From the NCBI GenBank assembly GCA_964428355.1, contig CAYRYU010000013.1, positions 1 through 64,000 of the forward strand: a stretch of DNA of 64,000 bases, in the 5' to 3' direction. This document shows positions 34,309 through 42,481 of the stretch, piece by piece; position 1 is the first letter of the stretch, and each line of letters opens with the position of its first letter. Both the position numbers and the translations under genes were made by a program. The notes beneath the pieces were generated by a model. The model was not told where the DNA came from. It saw only the letters and a list, made by a program, of their open reading frames with translations, and ran no database searches. The DNA comes from CAYRYU01 sp964428355. Its GTDB lineage: Bacteria; Muiribacteriota; Ozemobacteria; Ozemobacterales; Ozemobacteraceae.

Positions 34309-34440
34309 CCCTCCATTCAAAGGAGTTGGGGTTTGAATCAATTGCAGCTGTTTTTCGTTGTTCCGGCTTCGGGCCCTCAATATCCGCAATTCCCACACTC
34401 AGCGGCATTTCCCCGTCCGGGTCGGGAAGGATGACTTCCG

Positions 34441-37428
34441 GTGAGTGAACCCATTCCCCCCAAAACCGGGATCCGGTTGAAGGGTCTTGGCTCCGCCGAG
34501 GTCGAGGAAAGGCGACGGAAGTTCGGCTCCAACCGGCTGACCCCGCCCGAGCGGGCGAGCCTCATCGACCAGTTCCTCGAGAAGTTCGATGACCCCGTGA
34601 TCCGGATACTCATGATGGCCGCTGGGATGGCCATCCTTGTTGGAAGCATCGACGGGAAGTATCTGGAAGGCGTCGGGATCATCACCGCGATCCTTCTCGC
34701 CACCACCCTCGCGTTCGTAAACGAGTACCGTGCGAATCGGGAGTTCGATATTCTCAACCAGGTTTCGGAGGATATCCCCACCAAAGTCATCAGGGACGGG
34801 AATTTCACCACCATTCCCCGGAAGGATATCGTCGTTGGGGATTTCGTCCTGATCGAGTCGGGAGACGAGATTCCGGTCGATGGGGTTCTTCTCGAGGCAA
34901 TCTCCCTCCAGGTTGACGAATCCAAGCTTACGGGTGAGTCCCTGCCCGTCAAGAAGCAGGTGGTAAGGAATTACGACGGGGGAACCACCGGAGGTGAGCC
35001 CGACGAGGCGTTCTCCGTCAATCGCGTGGGCCGCGGATCCATGGTTTCGGACGGCCACGGGATTCTCGAAACTACCGCCGTTGGAGATTTCACCGAGTTG
35101 GGAAAGACCGCACGCGCGGCAGCGGAGGATTCCGGGGTGGAGACCCCGCTCAACCGGCAACTGGACCGCCTGAGCAAAGTGATCGGGGTCGTCGGCTTCG
35201 GGATTGCCGGCCTGACCTTCCTCGCCCTTGTCGGCCGGGATCTCATCTCAGGCGAGATCGAGATGACGGCCCCGCAATGGGGCTTCACCCTGATCCTGGG
35301 CCTGAGCGTTTTCGTAGGTTTGATAAGGGTCTGGTGGCCCATCCTGTTCGACGCTTTCGAGCTGGCCGGGAAGGACATCGGAACTCCCGCCCTTCTCCAG
35401 ACAAGCGATTTGAAAGGCTGGCTGAAAACCTTCGGAATCGGGGTGGGCCTCTTCGCCGTCCTGACCGGGGCAGGGGTCCTGATCGGTTTCCTTCCGGCTT
35501 CCCCCGGCGACTGGATCACCCTCCAGGCGCTCGAGGAGTTCCTCAATTTTTTCATGATCGCGGTTACCATCATAGTTGTCGCTGTCCCTGAAGGCCTGGC
35601 TATGAGCGTCACCCTAAGCCTGGCCTACAGCATGCGGAAGATGACCGCAGCGAACAACCTCGTCCGCCGGATGCACGCATGCGAAACGATCGGGGCCGCG
35701 ACCGTGATCTGCTCGGACAAGACCGGAACCCTGACTTTCAACAAGATGGCGGTCCATGACGTCGAGTTTTTGGCCCTTCCCGACGGAAGGGTGCAGCCTC
35801 ACCTCGAACACCCGGCGGAAAAGCTCCTGTCAGAGGGAATTTCAGCCAACAGCACCGCACATCTCAGCAAGAAAAACGGGGGGCCTCCGGTTCCCCTGGG
35901 AAATCCAACCGAAGGCGCCCTCCTGACCTGGCTCGACGCATCGGGTGTCGATTACCTCGTTTTTCGGTCGAGCTTCTCGATCCTCCAACAATGGACCTTC
36001 TCCACAGAACGGAAGTTCATGGCCACCTACGGAATCTCCGGCCTGGACGGAAAGAAGATCCTGTATTTGAAGGGTGCCCCGGAGATCGTTCTGGACAAGT
36101 GTTCGACCATCCTGACCGCGAATGGGACGGTTCCTCTGGCCGGTCACCGGCAGACGATCGAGGAACATATCGTCACCCGTCAGAAACAGGGAATGCGGAG
36201 TCTCGGTTTTGCTTTCATCGAAGAAGTCGAGTTGGCAAACGATCTTCCCCCCGACAAACTCCCCCAGAATCTTACGTGGCTCGGTTTCGTGGCCATCGCC
36301 GATCCTGTCCGCCCCGAGGTGCCAGGTGCTTTGAACGTTTGCCGGAAAGCCGGAGTGGGGGTCAAGATCATCACCGGTGATCACTCTGCCACGGCGATGC
36401 AGGTCGGTCGGGAGATCGGCCTGATCGGCGCAGAGGAAACCGGGAGATTCCACCTGACGGGGCAGGAGTTCGAGCGGCTTTCGAACAAGGATGCCCGGGA
36501 GATCATCAGCGGTGTCAAGATTCTCTCGAGGGCTCGCCCCACTGACAAGATGCGCATGGTCAAACTCCTTCAGGAAGAGGGACAGGTGGTGGCCGTTACG
36601 GGTGATGGGACAAACGACGCCCCCGCCCTGAACCATGCAAATGTCGGGTTGGCCATGGGCCTGACGGGGACTTCCGTGGCGAAGGAAGCGAGCGACATCA
36701 TACTCCTCGACGATTCCTTTCCCAGCGTCGTCAACGGAATCATGTGGGGGCGCTCACTTTACGAGAACATCCAACGGTTCATCCTTTTCCAGTTGACGAT
36801 CAACGTGGTCGCACTGGGGATCGCCCTCCTCGGCCCCTTCCTGGGCATCAAGCTTCCCCTGACGGTGATCCAGATGCTTTGGGTGAACCTCATCATGGAC
36901 ACCTTCGCCGCTCTGGCGCTGGCAACCGAACCGCCTCATTGGAAGGTCATGCACCAGAAACCGAGGGGGGCGAACGAGTTCATCGTCACTCCGGTGATGG
37001 CCAAGGGGATTTTCGGTGTCGGATTCCTTTTCCTCGCGATCCTGGTCGGGCTTCTTCTCCATATCAGGACGGAGGGAATTACTGACAAGGAACTCTCGGT
37101 CTTCTTCACCGTTTTCATCATGCTGCAGTTCTGGAACCTCTTCAACGCCCGTTGTCTCGGATTGAACCAGTCTGCTCTTTCCGGTCTACTCTCCAACAAA
37201 GGGTTCATAATCATCGCTCCCACCATCCTGGTCGTCCAGATTCTCATCGTCCAGTTCGGGGGAACGGTTTTCCGCACGGTTCCCCTTTCCTTCGCAGAGT
37301 GGGTTGTCATCCTCGCCGTTACGTCGCCTGTTTTCCTGATCGGGGAGGTCTGGCGATTCCTTTCGAGGAGGGATGGTCCCGAGGATGCGGAGGAAGTTCC
37401 CCCGACGGGGTTTGAGCTGAAAACCTGA
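34441..37428 (+). CDS. PMCA-type calcium-transporting P-type ATPase
   Basis: The 995-residue P-type ATPase has an actuator domain with LTGESLPVKK, the phosphorylation motif SDKTGTLTFNK, an ATP-binding domain with FSTERKFMATY and YLKGAPEIVL, and the hinge GDGTNDAPALNHANVGLAMG. The PEGL sequence in helix M4 (VAVPEGLAMSVTL) is characteristic of calcium pumps, and the C-terminal cation-ATPase domain has about six helices. It would export Ca2+ from the cytoplasm. Residues between the actuator domain and M4 are longer than usual, with extra hydrophobic segments (~280-360). The start is GTG 34441, with GGAAGG about 10 bp upstream. Confidence 0.93.
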   Translation: MSEPIPPKTGIRLKGLGSAEVEERRRKFGSNRLTPPERASLIDQFLEKFDDPVIRILMMAAGMAILVGSIDGKYLEGVGIITAILLATTLAFVNEYRANREFDILNQVSEDIPTKVIRDGNFTTIPRKDIVVGDFVLIESGDEIPVDGVLLEAISLQVDESKLTGESLPVKKQVVRNYDGGTTGGEPDEAFSVNRVGRGSMVSDGHGILETTAVGDFTELGKTARAAAEDSGVETPLNRQLDRLSKVIGVVGFGIAGLTFLALVGRDLISGEIEMTAPQWGFTLILGLSVFVGLIRVWWPILFDAFELAGKDIGTPALLQTSDLKGWLKTFGIGVGLFAVLTGAGVLIGFLPASPGDWITLQALEEFLNFFMIAVTIIVVAVPEGLAMSVTLSLAYSMRKMTAANNLVRRMHACETIGAATVICSDKTGTLTFNKMAVHDVEFLALPDGRVQPHLEHPAEKLLSEGISANSTAHLSKKNGGPPVPLGNPTEGALLTWLDASGVDYLVFRSSFSILQQWTFSTERKFMATYGISGLDGKKILYLKGAPEIVLDKCSTILTANGTVPLAGHRQTIEEHIVTRQKQGMRSLGFAFIEEVELANDLPPDKLPQNLTWLGFVAIADPVRPEVPGALNVCRKAGVGVKIITGDHSATAMQVGREIGLIGAEETGRFHLTGQEFERLSNKDAREIISGVKILSRARPTDKMRMVKLLQEEGQVVAVTGDGTNDAPALNHANVGLAMGLTGTSVAKEASDIILLDDSFPSVVNGIMWGRSLYENIQRFILFQLTINVVALGIALLGPFLGIKLPLTVIQMLWVNLIMDTFAALALATEPPHWKVMHQKPRGANEFIVTPVMAKGIFGVGFLFLAILVGLLLHIRTEGITDKELSVFFTVFIMLQFWNLFNARCLGLNQSALSGLLSNKGFIIIAPTILVVQILIVQFGGTVFRTVPLSFAEWVVILAVTSPVFLIGEVWRFLSRRDGPEDAEEVPPTGFELKT

Positions 37429-37449
37429 GCCCTTCGGCCCGGAGAAAGG

Positions 37450-37475
37450 AAAAACCCCGAAACCGTGCTTCGGGG
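37450..37475 (-). terminator. Rho-independent terminator for the 77-residue gene
   Basis: CCCCGAA (37455-37461) pairs with TTCGGGG (37469-37475) around a 7-base loop. Read leftward, the stem is followed by TTTTTCCTTT, so it fits termination of the leftward small gene. Confidence 0.6.
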
Positions 37476-37487
37476 AAGGGGCTTCGG

Positions 37488-37548
37488 GGATCAAGATCCA
37501 GGGATCAAGATCCAGGGATCAAGATCCAGGGATCAAGATCCAGGGATC
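37488..37548. repeat. 14-bp tandem repeat, four units plus a partial
   Basis: The unit GGATCAAGATCCAG occurs four times head to tail (37488-37543), followed by a partial copy. Each unit contains the small palindrome GGATC-AA-GATCC. It lies between two convergent genes. Confidence 0.9.
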
Positions 37549-37555
37549 GGGAACG

Positions 37556-37789
37556 TCAGGCAGCGAGTTTCTTGAGTTCTCCGGGGCGAAGGTCGATCTC
37601 TCCGCGGCTGACCTCAAAGAGTCTCTGCTGGACTTTGGCCTGGACAAGCTCGAGTCCGTTGGGAAGGTCGAGCAGTTTGATGTCCGCTCCCAGTGTGTCC
37701 TCGAAGGTGTCCTTGATGTACTGGATCATTCGGACGCGGAACTCGGCATCGGTTTTGGCCCGGAAAAGAGGAGTATCGGGAAGGATCAT
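37556..37789 (-). CDS. Small protein of unknown function, 77 residues
   Basis: The product is a soluble, mixed-charge protein without signal peptide or membrane helix (MILPDTPLFRAKTDAEFRVR at the start, RPGELKKLAA at the end). AAGGAGG lies 4-5 bp upstream of ATG 37789, stronger than for an in-frame ATG ten codons earlier. I recognise no family. It stands alone between the calcium ATPase (convergent) and a divergent membrane-protein gene, with its own probable terminator at 37450-37475. Confidence 0.7.
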   Translation of the reverse strand: MILPDTPLFRAKTDAEFRVRMIQYIKDTFEDTLGADIKLLDLPNGLELVQAKVQQRLFEVSRGEIDLRPGELKKLAA

Positions 37790-37875
37790 ATGGCCTCCTT
37801 GATTGATGAATTTCTGCACCAGTCATCGGCAGTTATCGCCCTCCTCCGAAGTGGGGATTTCGGGGAGGATGAATC

Positions 37876-39672
37876 TTGAGGGTCCTTCTCGTTTGGGGGA
37901 TATTTCTCACTTCGGTGGGCCTCGTCTTTTTTCCATGGGGAGAGGTCCATTTCGTTTTCGACGAACAGAACCTGATGATGCCCGAAAAGTGGGAAGGCGG
38001 GGTTGAGGGGTGGACCGGTTGCTTTTTCCGGCTGGAGGAGGAAACCCCGGGCGCCCATGGTATCGAGGGAAACATGGGGCGTTATCGGCCCTTTCCCGAG
38101 ATCTTCGCCAGGCTGGTTTCCCGAATCGCCGGGTTGAACCCGAAATGGTGGCGGGTGGCAAATCTCGTGCTCTATCTGGCAACGATCCCCGCTGTCCACC
38201 TTCTTTTTCGGGAATTTCTCAATGGCCCCGGACTCTGGTTCGCAACTGCCCTTTTCGCTTTCCACCCGGCGCATGTCGAAGTCGTCGCGTGGGTACTCAT
38301 CTTCGGAAATACTCTCTGGGGTTTCCTCTTCTTCTGGGCGTTGGCCTTGGAACGGGCGACCCGTGGAAAAGGAAACGGGTTGCATAGATGGGGGGGGCGG
38401 ACTCTATTTCTTCTTTCCCTTTTCACCAGGGAAGCCTGCCTGGTATTTCCCCTTCTCGTGTTCTTCCTTCCCGCGCGGAATGGTGACGAAAGCGGGACGG
38501 AGGGGCGGGGAGGCCGCCTCAAAATGTCTTTGCCTTTCTTGATGATCGTGGGGATCTATCTTGCCTTCAGAATGTTTGCCCTGGGAGGTCTGGGAAGGAT
38601 CGGCGACCTCTCGGGTGAAGGGTGGGGGAGAACCTTGCTGTCACTTCCGGGGGCGATCGTCCGGTATCTGGGAATTCTCGTGTTCCCATTCTGCCTATCG
38701 CCAGTCTATCCCTTGGAATGGGTCTGGAAGGCCACGGACCCCGATTTCTGGATCCCCCTGGGGGTCTTCGCCGTTCTGTTGATCCCACTCGTTTCCTTCC
38801 TCAGATCCCGCGATGAGGCGGGCCTCCGGGCCGGGGTCCTCCTGATGGTTTTCGGAACCCTTCCCTTTCTTGCCCTCGGAGCCTTCACGGACGAACTCTG
38901 GGTCCAGGACAGATACCTCTACATCGCTTCCGCTGGATTCGCGCTCGTTTCCGGGGTTTTCATCCGCCGCATCGGGACGCATTTCGGAAAGCGGTTCCCA
39001 GCCGTTTTGGTGGTTCTCGCCTTGTCCCTCGTCCTTTCCGCAACCTCGTTTCGCCAGGTGGGGTTCTGGCGGGACGACCAGGCTCTCTTTCGGCGGGCTT
39101 TGCACGTTGCGCCACGATCCTTCACCGCCGCCCAGAATCTGGGAGTCGCGCTGCTCTCGGTTGGGGAGGTGGATGAAGCCGAACGGCTTTTCCGGTCCAA
39201 CCTGGAAAGAGGTTTCGAAGCTCCCGCCCTGGCCGGTCTGGGTGACTCGGCATTCGTCCGGGGTGACCAGGAAAAGGCGGTGGATTTCTATCGGGCATCG
39301 ATCGCCCTGAGGCCCGCGCAACCGGCGACGATTTTCCGGAATCTGGGCCTCTCGCTCTTCAAACTGGGAAGACCCGAGGAAGCCAGGGAGACTTTCGCCG
39401 CGCTGTCCGCCAGCTTTCCGAGGTCTTTCGAAGGGCACTTCTTCGAGGGATTGGCGCTCCTTTCCCTCGGAAGGGCCCAAGAGGCCAGGAAATGCCTTGA
39501 GACCGCCGCGGCACTTGCCCCCCGTAATCCTGATGCGTATTACTTTCTGGGGGAGTGTCTAGAACGGATGGGGAAACCTGAAGACGCAGCCCGGCACTAT
39601 CGCCGGGCGCTCTCCCTCGATCCGAAACACCCGAAAGCCATCGAACGGCTGGAAAACCTTGGCGGGAACTGA
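37876..39672 (+). CDS. TMTC-like membrane protein with C-terminal TPR repeats
   Basis: The 598-residue protein has about 9-10 hydrophobic helices in its first ~400 residues, with HPAHVEVVAWVLIFGNTLWG in an early loop and WVQDRYLYIASAGFAL later. Both match the TMTC/O-mannosyltransferase-like membrane family (family motifs HPVHTE and RYLY). Residues ~415-598 form about five TPR repeats, the last being YYFLGECLERMGKPEDAARHYRRALSLDP. Members are glycosyltransferase-like proteins of the GT-C fold; the acceptor is unknown. The start is TTG 37876 preceded by GGGGAGGA at 6 bp. It is monocistronic. Confidence 0.8.
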   Translation: MRVLLVWGIFLTSVGLVFFPWGEVHFVFDEQNLMMPEKWEGGVEGWTGCFFRLEEETPGAHGIEGNMGRYRPFPEIFARLVSRIAGLNPKWWRVANLVLYLATIPAVHLLFREFLNGPGLWFATALFAFHPAHVEVVAWVLIFGNTLWGFLFFWALALERATRGKGNGLHRWGGRTLFLLSLFTREACLVFPLLVFFLPARNGDESGTEGRGGRLKMSLPFLMIVGIYLAFRMFALGGLGRIGDLSGEGWGRTLLSLPGAIVRYLGILVFPFCLSPVYPLEWVWKATDPDFWIPLGVFAVLLIPLVSFLRSRDEAGLRAGVLLMVFGTLPFLALGAFTDELWVQDRYLYIASAGFALVSGVFIRRIGTHFGKRFPAVLVVLALSLVLSATSFRQVGFWRDDQALFRRALHVAPRSFTAAQNLGVALLSVGEVDEAERLFRSNLERGFEAPALAGLGDSAFVRGDQEKAVDFYRASIALRPAQPATIFRNLGLSLFKLGRPEEARETFAALSASFPRSFEGHFFEGLALLSLGRAQEARKCLETAAALAPRNPDAYYFLGECLERMGKPEDAARHYRRALSLDPKHPKAIERLENLGGN

Positions 39673-39775
39673 GTGGCGGAAGTCCGGACTTCGCTCAACA
39701 TGGCTCGCGAAACCGGGTGGTCGATCGGTTGCCGTCGGCCCGGCCAACGGAGGAAGTCGAAGCAACCCCTGGATA

Positions 39776-40582
39776 TCACCCCCCCGGGGCATCGGCGGAT
39801 CCTTCCTGGAAAGGCCAGCCCTCCAGGGTGAATACCTGCTCCGGGTCGCGAACCCCCATTCGGGCAAGCGTTGCCAGTTCGCGGAATCTGAAGTTTCCCG
39901 ACCCTGCTTTCCGGGCTGTTTCCTGTGAAACCGCGAGAAGTGATTCCCGCTTCGAGTTGAGGCGCTCCAGGCGGGCGGCAAAATTGACTGTTTCCCCCAG
40001 GAACGACATGAAGAGGCGGGTTCCTGAGCCGGAAATCTGCTGAAGAACCGGGCCGCTGTTGATTCCGACCGAAAGTCGTACCGGGAAGGCCAACTCCTGC
40101 GTGAGATCGGCCAGCTTCCCGCGCAGGTTTCGGGCGAATCGCACCGCCTTGGCTGCGTGGTCGGCCGGCTCGCCCAGCCCGAAAATCACCATCATCGAAT
40201 CTCCGGCCAGGTGATGAACGTTCCCGCCCTCGGCCTCGGCTTCGCGGCAAACGGATTCAACGTAAAGGTTCTGCGTTTTCAGGAGTCCTTCCTGGTCATT
40301 TGCCACAGGGTTCCGGAAGCCCTGAACGTCCACGAAGGCGATTGTCAGGTCCAGGGTTTGGGTTTGTCGCTGGAAACCATGGTAACGGTTCTTCTGAAGG
40401 AATCTCAGGACGTGGGTTCCGGAGAACTTCCCAAGGGCTTCGAACCAGAAATCTTCATGCTCGGGTTCGGGGGCGTCCTCATCGGGTTTCCGGGACATCG
40501 CCCAGTAGATTCCAAAGACGCCGGCAATCAGCAGCACGGCTTGGAAGAGGGCCATCATCATGGTTGGGGAGAGAAGGTCCAT
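39776..40582 (-). CDS. Class III nucleotidyl cyclase with N-terminal membrane anchor
   Basis: The 268-residue protein has one transmembrane helix (about 10-28) and a class III adenylate/guanylate cyclase domain (about 70-255). The metal-binding Asp residues are present in TIAFVDVQGF and HHLAGDSMMVIFG, and the transition-state Asn and Arg are present in LGETVNFAARLE. The positions that usually specify adenine (Lys in KxxGD and Asp before the GDxVN motif) appear as His and Ser. Cyclic nucleotide identity or activity is therefore uncertain. It is 40 bp downstream of the HTH gene in the same direction. Confidence 0.85.
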   Translation of the reverse strand: MDLLSPTMMMALFQAVLLIAGVFGIYWAMSRKPDEDAPEPEHEDFWFEALGKFSGTHVLRFLQKNRYHGFQRQTQTLDLTIAFVDVQGFRNPVANDQEGLLKTQNLYVESVCREAEAEGGNVHHLAGDSMMVIFGLGEPADHAAKAVRFARNLRGKLADLTQELAFPVRLSVGINSGPVLQQISGSGTRLFMSFLGETVNFAARLERLNSKRESLLAVSQETARKAGSGNFRFRELATLARMGVRDPEQVFTLEGWPFQEGSADAPGG

Positions 40583-40622
40583 TCAGCGGGTGGTCTTTCG
40601 AGGTCTTCTCGAACCTGTGCGG

Positions 40623-41234
40623 TCAGCGTACATAACGGCGGAGGCAACGGCTTTCGAAACCCTTTTCCGGTGCGCCTTTTACCCCCCCGAGGGAAAAGGG
40701 GATGTCGAGGATCGACCGGGGGACCTGCAACGGAACGACGATCTCGAACCATTCGGGATGCTTTGCGTCGCTTCCGATCTTGATCCTGTCGAGTTTGGCG
40801 AGTTGGACGATCATCTTCTTGATCTTGTCCTGGGAGTATCCGCAACGCTCGGCAAGGTCGGGGAAATCCAGGGGGAATCTGCGTTTATCGGTGGTTTTCC
40901 ATTCGAAATCGATTTCCACCAGAATCCGGAAAATGGGCCAGCCCAGAGGGCCTGCTTCCTCATTGATTGTCCGGGGAAGTCCTGAGAACTCCAACCACCG
41001 GGGAAACCGCAGGCACATCCGCCGGCCAAGCTCGAGGTCCTCGGAAGAACTGCTTTCTCCGGCTGTTTTCGGTTTCAGATAAACGTCGAGGGCGGATCGG
41101 GATACCCGCCAGTCGCTGCCAACCTTGATCCCGTTGATCTTTCCCGCCCGCAGCCACCTGCGGACGACTTCCGGATTCAGATGGAGAATCCCGGCGGTTT
41201 CCTGTATCGTGAGCAGCCGGTCCCGTTCGTTCAT
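40623..41234 (-). CDS. HTH_17/excisionase-type DNA-binding regulator
   Basis: Residues 1-55 (RLLTIQETAGILHLNPEVVR then RWLRAGKINGIKVGSDWRVS) form the MerR-like winged helix of the excisionase/HTH_17 family. The rest (about 70-203) has no recognised domain; FPDLAERCGYSQDKIKKMIV may be a second helix-turn-helix. It is divergent from the cNMP/GGDEF gene with 210 bp between and is upstream of the cyclase, so it may regulate one or both. No phage genes are nearby, so an excision role is unlikely. Confidence 0.8.
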   Translation of the reverse strand: MNERDRLLTIQETAGILHLNPEVVRRWLRAGKINGIKVGSDWRVSRSALDVYLKPKTAGESSSSEDLELGRRMCLRFPRWLEFSGLPRTINEEAGPLGWPIFRILVEIDFEWKTTDKRRFPLDFPDLAERCGYSQDKIKKMIVQLAKLDRIKIGSDAKHPEWFEIVVPLQVPRSILDIPFSLGGVKGAPEKGFESRCLRRYVR

Positions 41235-41328
41235 TGGTTTCCCCCGTGAGATCGTTTACTGAATGATACCACCATTGCCTGATCTTGGGAAATCCGATTT
41301 GCTCGGCGAAAGATCCGGGGCAGGAGGA

Positions 41329-41357
41329 TTGGAAGTTTTCCTTGTGCCTGATAGAAT
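41329..41357 (+). promoter_or_regulatory. Sigma-70-type promoter for the cNMP/GGDEF gene
   Basis: TTGGAA (41329-41334) and TAGAAT (41352-41357) are 17 bp apart, with about 80 bases of leader before ATG 41445. Confidence 0.5.
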
Positions 41358-41444
41358 ACGCACCGAAGAAACTCGTTTCCCCCCTGTCCGGGTTTTTCCA
41401 CCTCCGAACCCTTCCGGACAACCACCCTTCTGGAGCAGCCTGAA

Positions 41445-42407
41445 ATGAACGAAGCCGAGATAGCCACCATCCTTTCCATGGCACGGGTCCTTAACGGAAT
41501 TCCTGCCCGGGATTACCTTCCTATCATCCAGGAGGCGCGAAGGATCGAGCTGAAGGAGGGGGAGGTCCTTCTCGACCCCTTGAATGACAATGAATCCCTT
41601 TTCCTCCTGGTTTCCGGGGAACTTCTGGTTTGCCTCGACCCGTCATCCGACTCGTCGGTGGCGCGCATCAGGCCGGGAGAGTGCGCGGGGGAGCTGTCGA
41701 TCATCGACGATCGTCCCCCATCCGCCTACGTCATTTCGGGGGTTCCCTCCCAGGTGATCGCCCTCGACAGGGCAACTCTGATGGCGTTCATGAAGAAGCT
41801 GCCCCTTCTGGCGGTGAACCTTCTCCAGATACTGAGCGAAAGGATCCGGCAGAACAATGTCTGCTTGAGGAAGAGTCTCGAAGAGCAGCGGCGTTTCCGG
41901 AGCAGGGCCGAGACCGATGCGCTGACCAACCTGCACAACAGGGGTTGGATGAACGAGGTTTTTCCCCGCCAGTTGGAGCTTGCCGACCGGACCGGGCAAC
42001 CGGTTTCCGTCGGGTTCGTGGATATCGATCATTTCAAGAATGTCAACGACTCCCATGGCCACGCGGTGGGGGACCGCGCCCTGACTCACGTTGCCACATG
42101 TGTCTGCCGGGGCCTCCGATCGAGAGATCTTTGCGCCCGGTACGGCGGGGAGGAGTTCGCTTTCATGCTTCCATCCACGGATCTGGGGGAAGCGAGGGTG
42201 GTTGCCGAGCAGGTCCGCCGGATGGTTGCCGGGACATCCCTTTCTTTGCGGGAAGGAGAAAACCTCACCCTGACTATCTCGATCGGTATCGCCGAGCAGA
42301 TTCCCGGCGAAAGGTTGGACATCCTCCTCAAACGTGCTGATGCGGCACTCTACGCGGCAAAGGAAGGTGGGCGGAACTGCGTTCGGGTGGCTATTTCAAA
42401 CCCCTGA
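41445..42407 (+). CDS. Cyclic-nucleotide-binding-domain diguanylate cyclase
   Basis: The 320-residue protein joins a Crp-like cNMP-binding domain (about 25-140) to a GGDEF domain (about 155-318). The active site is RYGGEEFAF with the inhibitory I-site RSRD five residues before it. DALTNLHNRGWMNE and VGFVDIDHFKNVNDSHGHAVGD are also intact, so it should make c-di-GMP under feedback control. In the phosphate-binding cassette (GELSIIDDRPPSAYV) the Arg normally just before S-A is Pro, so cyclic-nucleotide binding may be lost or altered. Neither half has a signal peptide or helix: cytoplasmic. Confidence 0.92.
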   Translation: MNEAEIATILSMARVLNGIPARDYLPIIQEARRIELKEGEVLLDPLNDNESLFLLVSGELLVCLDPSSDSSVARIRPGECAGELSIIDDRPPSAYVISGVPSQVIALDRATLMAFMKKLPLLAVNLLQILSERIRQNNVCLRKSLEEQRRFRSRAETDALTNLHNRGWMNEVFPRQLELADRTGQPVSVGFVDIDHFKNVNDSHGHAVGDRALTHVATCVCRGLRSRDLCARYGGEEFAFMLPSTDLGEARVVAEQVRRMVAGTSLSLREGENLTLTISIGIAEQIPGERLDILLKRADAALYAAKEGGRNCVRVAISNP

Positions 42408-42481
42408 GGACTTTTTTCCCCGGGGAAATCCGGGGCTGCACCAGTGAATTTCCCGCAGCCTGCTTCTCCTGAACCCGATAT

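Larger units (their letters stand above)
34125..34440. other. Divergent intergenic region between the radical SAM operon and the calcium ATPase
   Basis: The 316-bp region holds an extended -10 promoter reading left (34188-34196), a TTGCTT/TATACT promoter reading right (34280-34308), and a possible 33-codon leader frame at 34333-34434 with AAAGGAG upstream of a TTG. Nothing else is recognisable. Confidence 0.5.

Noticed and set aside
37488..37548. Short CRISPR-like array
   Set aside because: The repeats are contiguous 14-bp units with no spacers and no cas genes nearby.
40623..41234. Prophage or integrative-element excisionase
   Set aside because: The HTH_17 fold is shared by many regulators, and no integrase, attachment site or phage gene is nearby. 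The xerC here is a housekeeping recombinase far away.
42410..42440. Terminator between the GGDEF gene and the secreted protein
   Set aside because: CCCCGG/CCGGGG can pair, but the T-run precedes the stem on the plus strand and an A-run follows it on the minus strand, so it fits neither direction.
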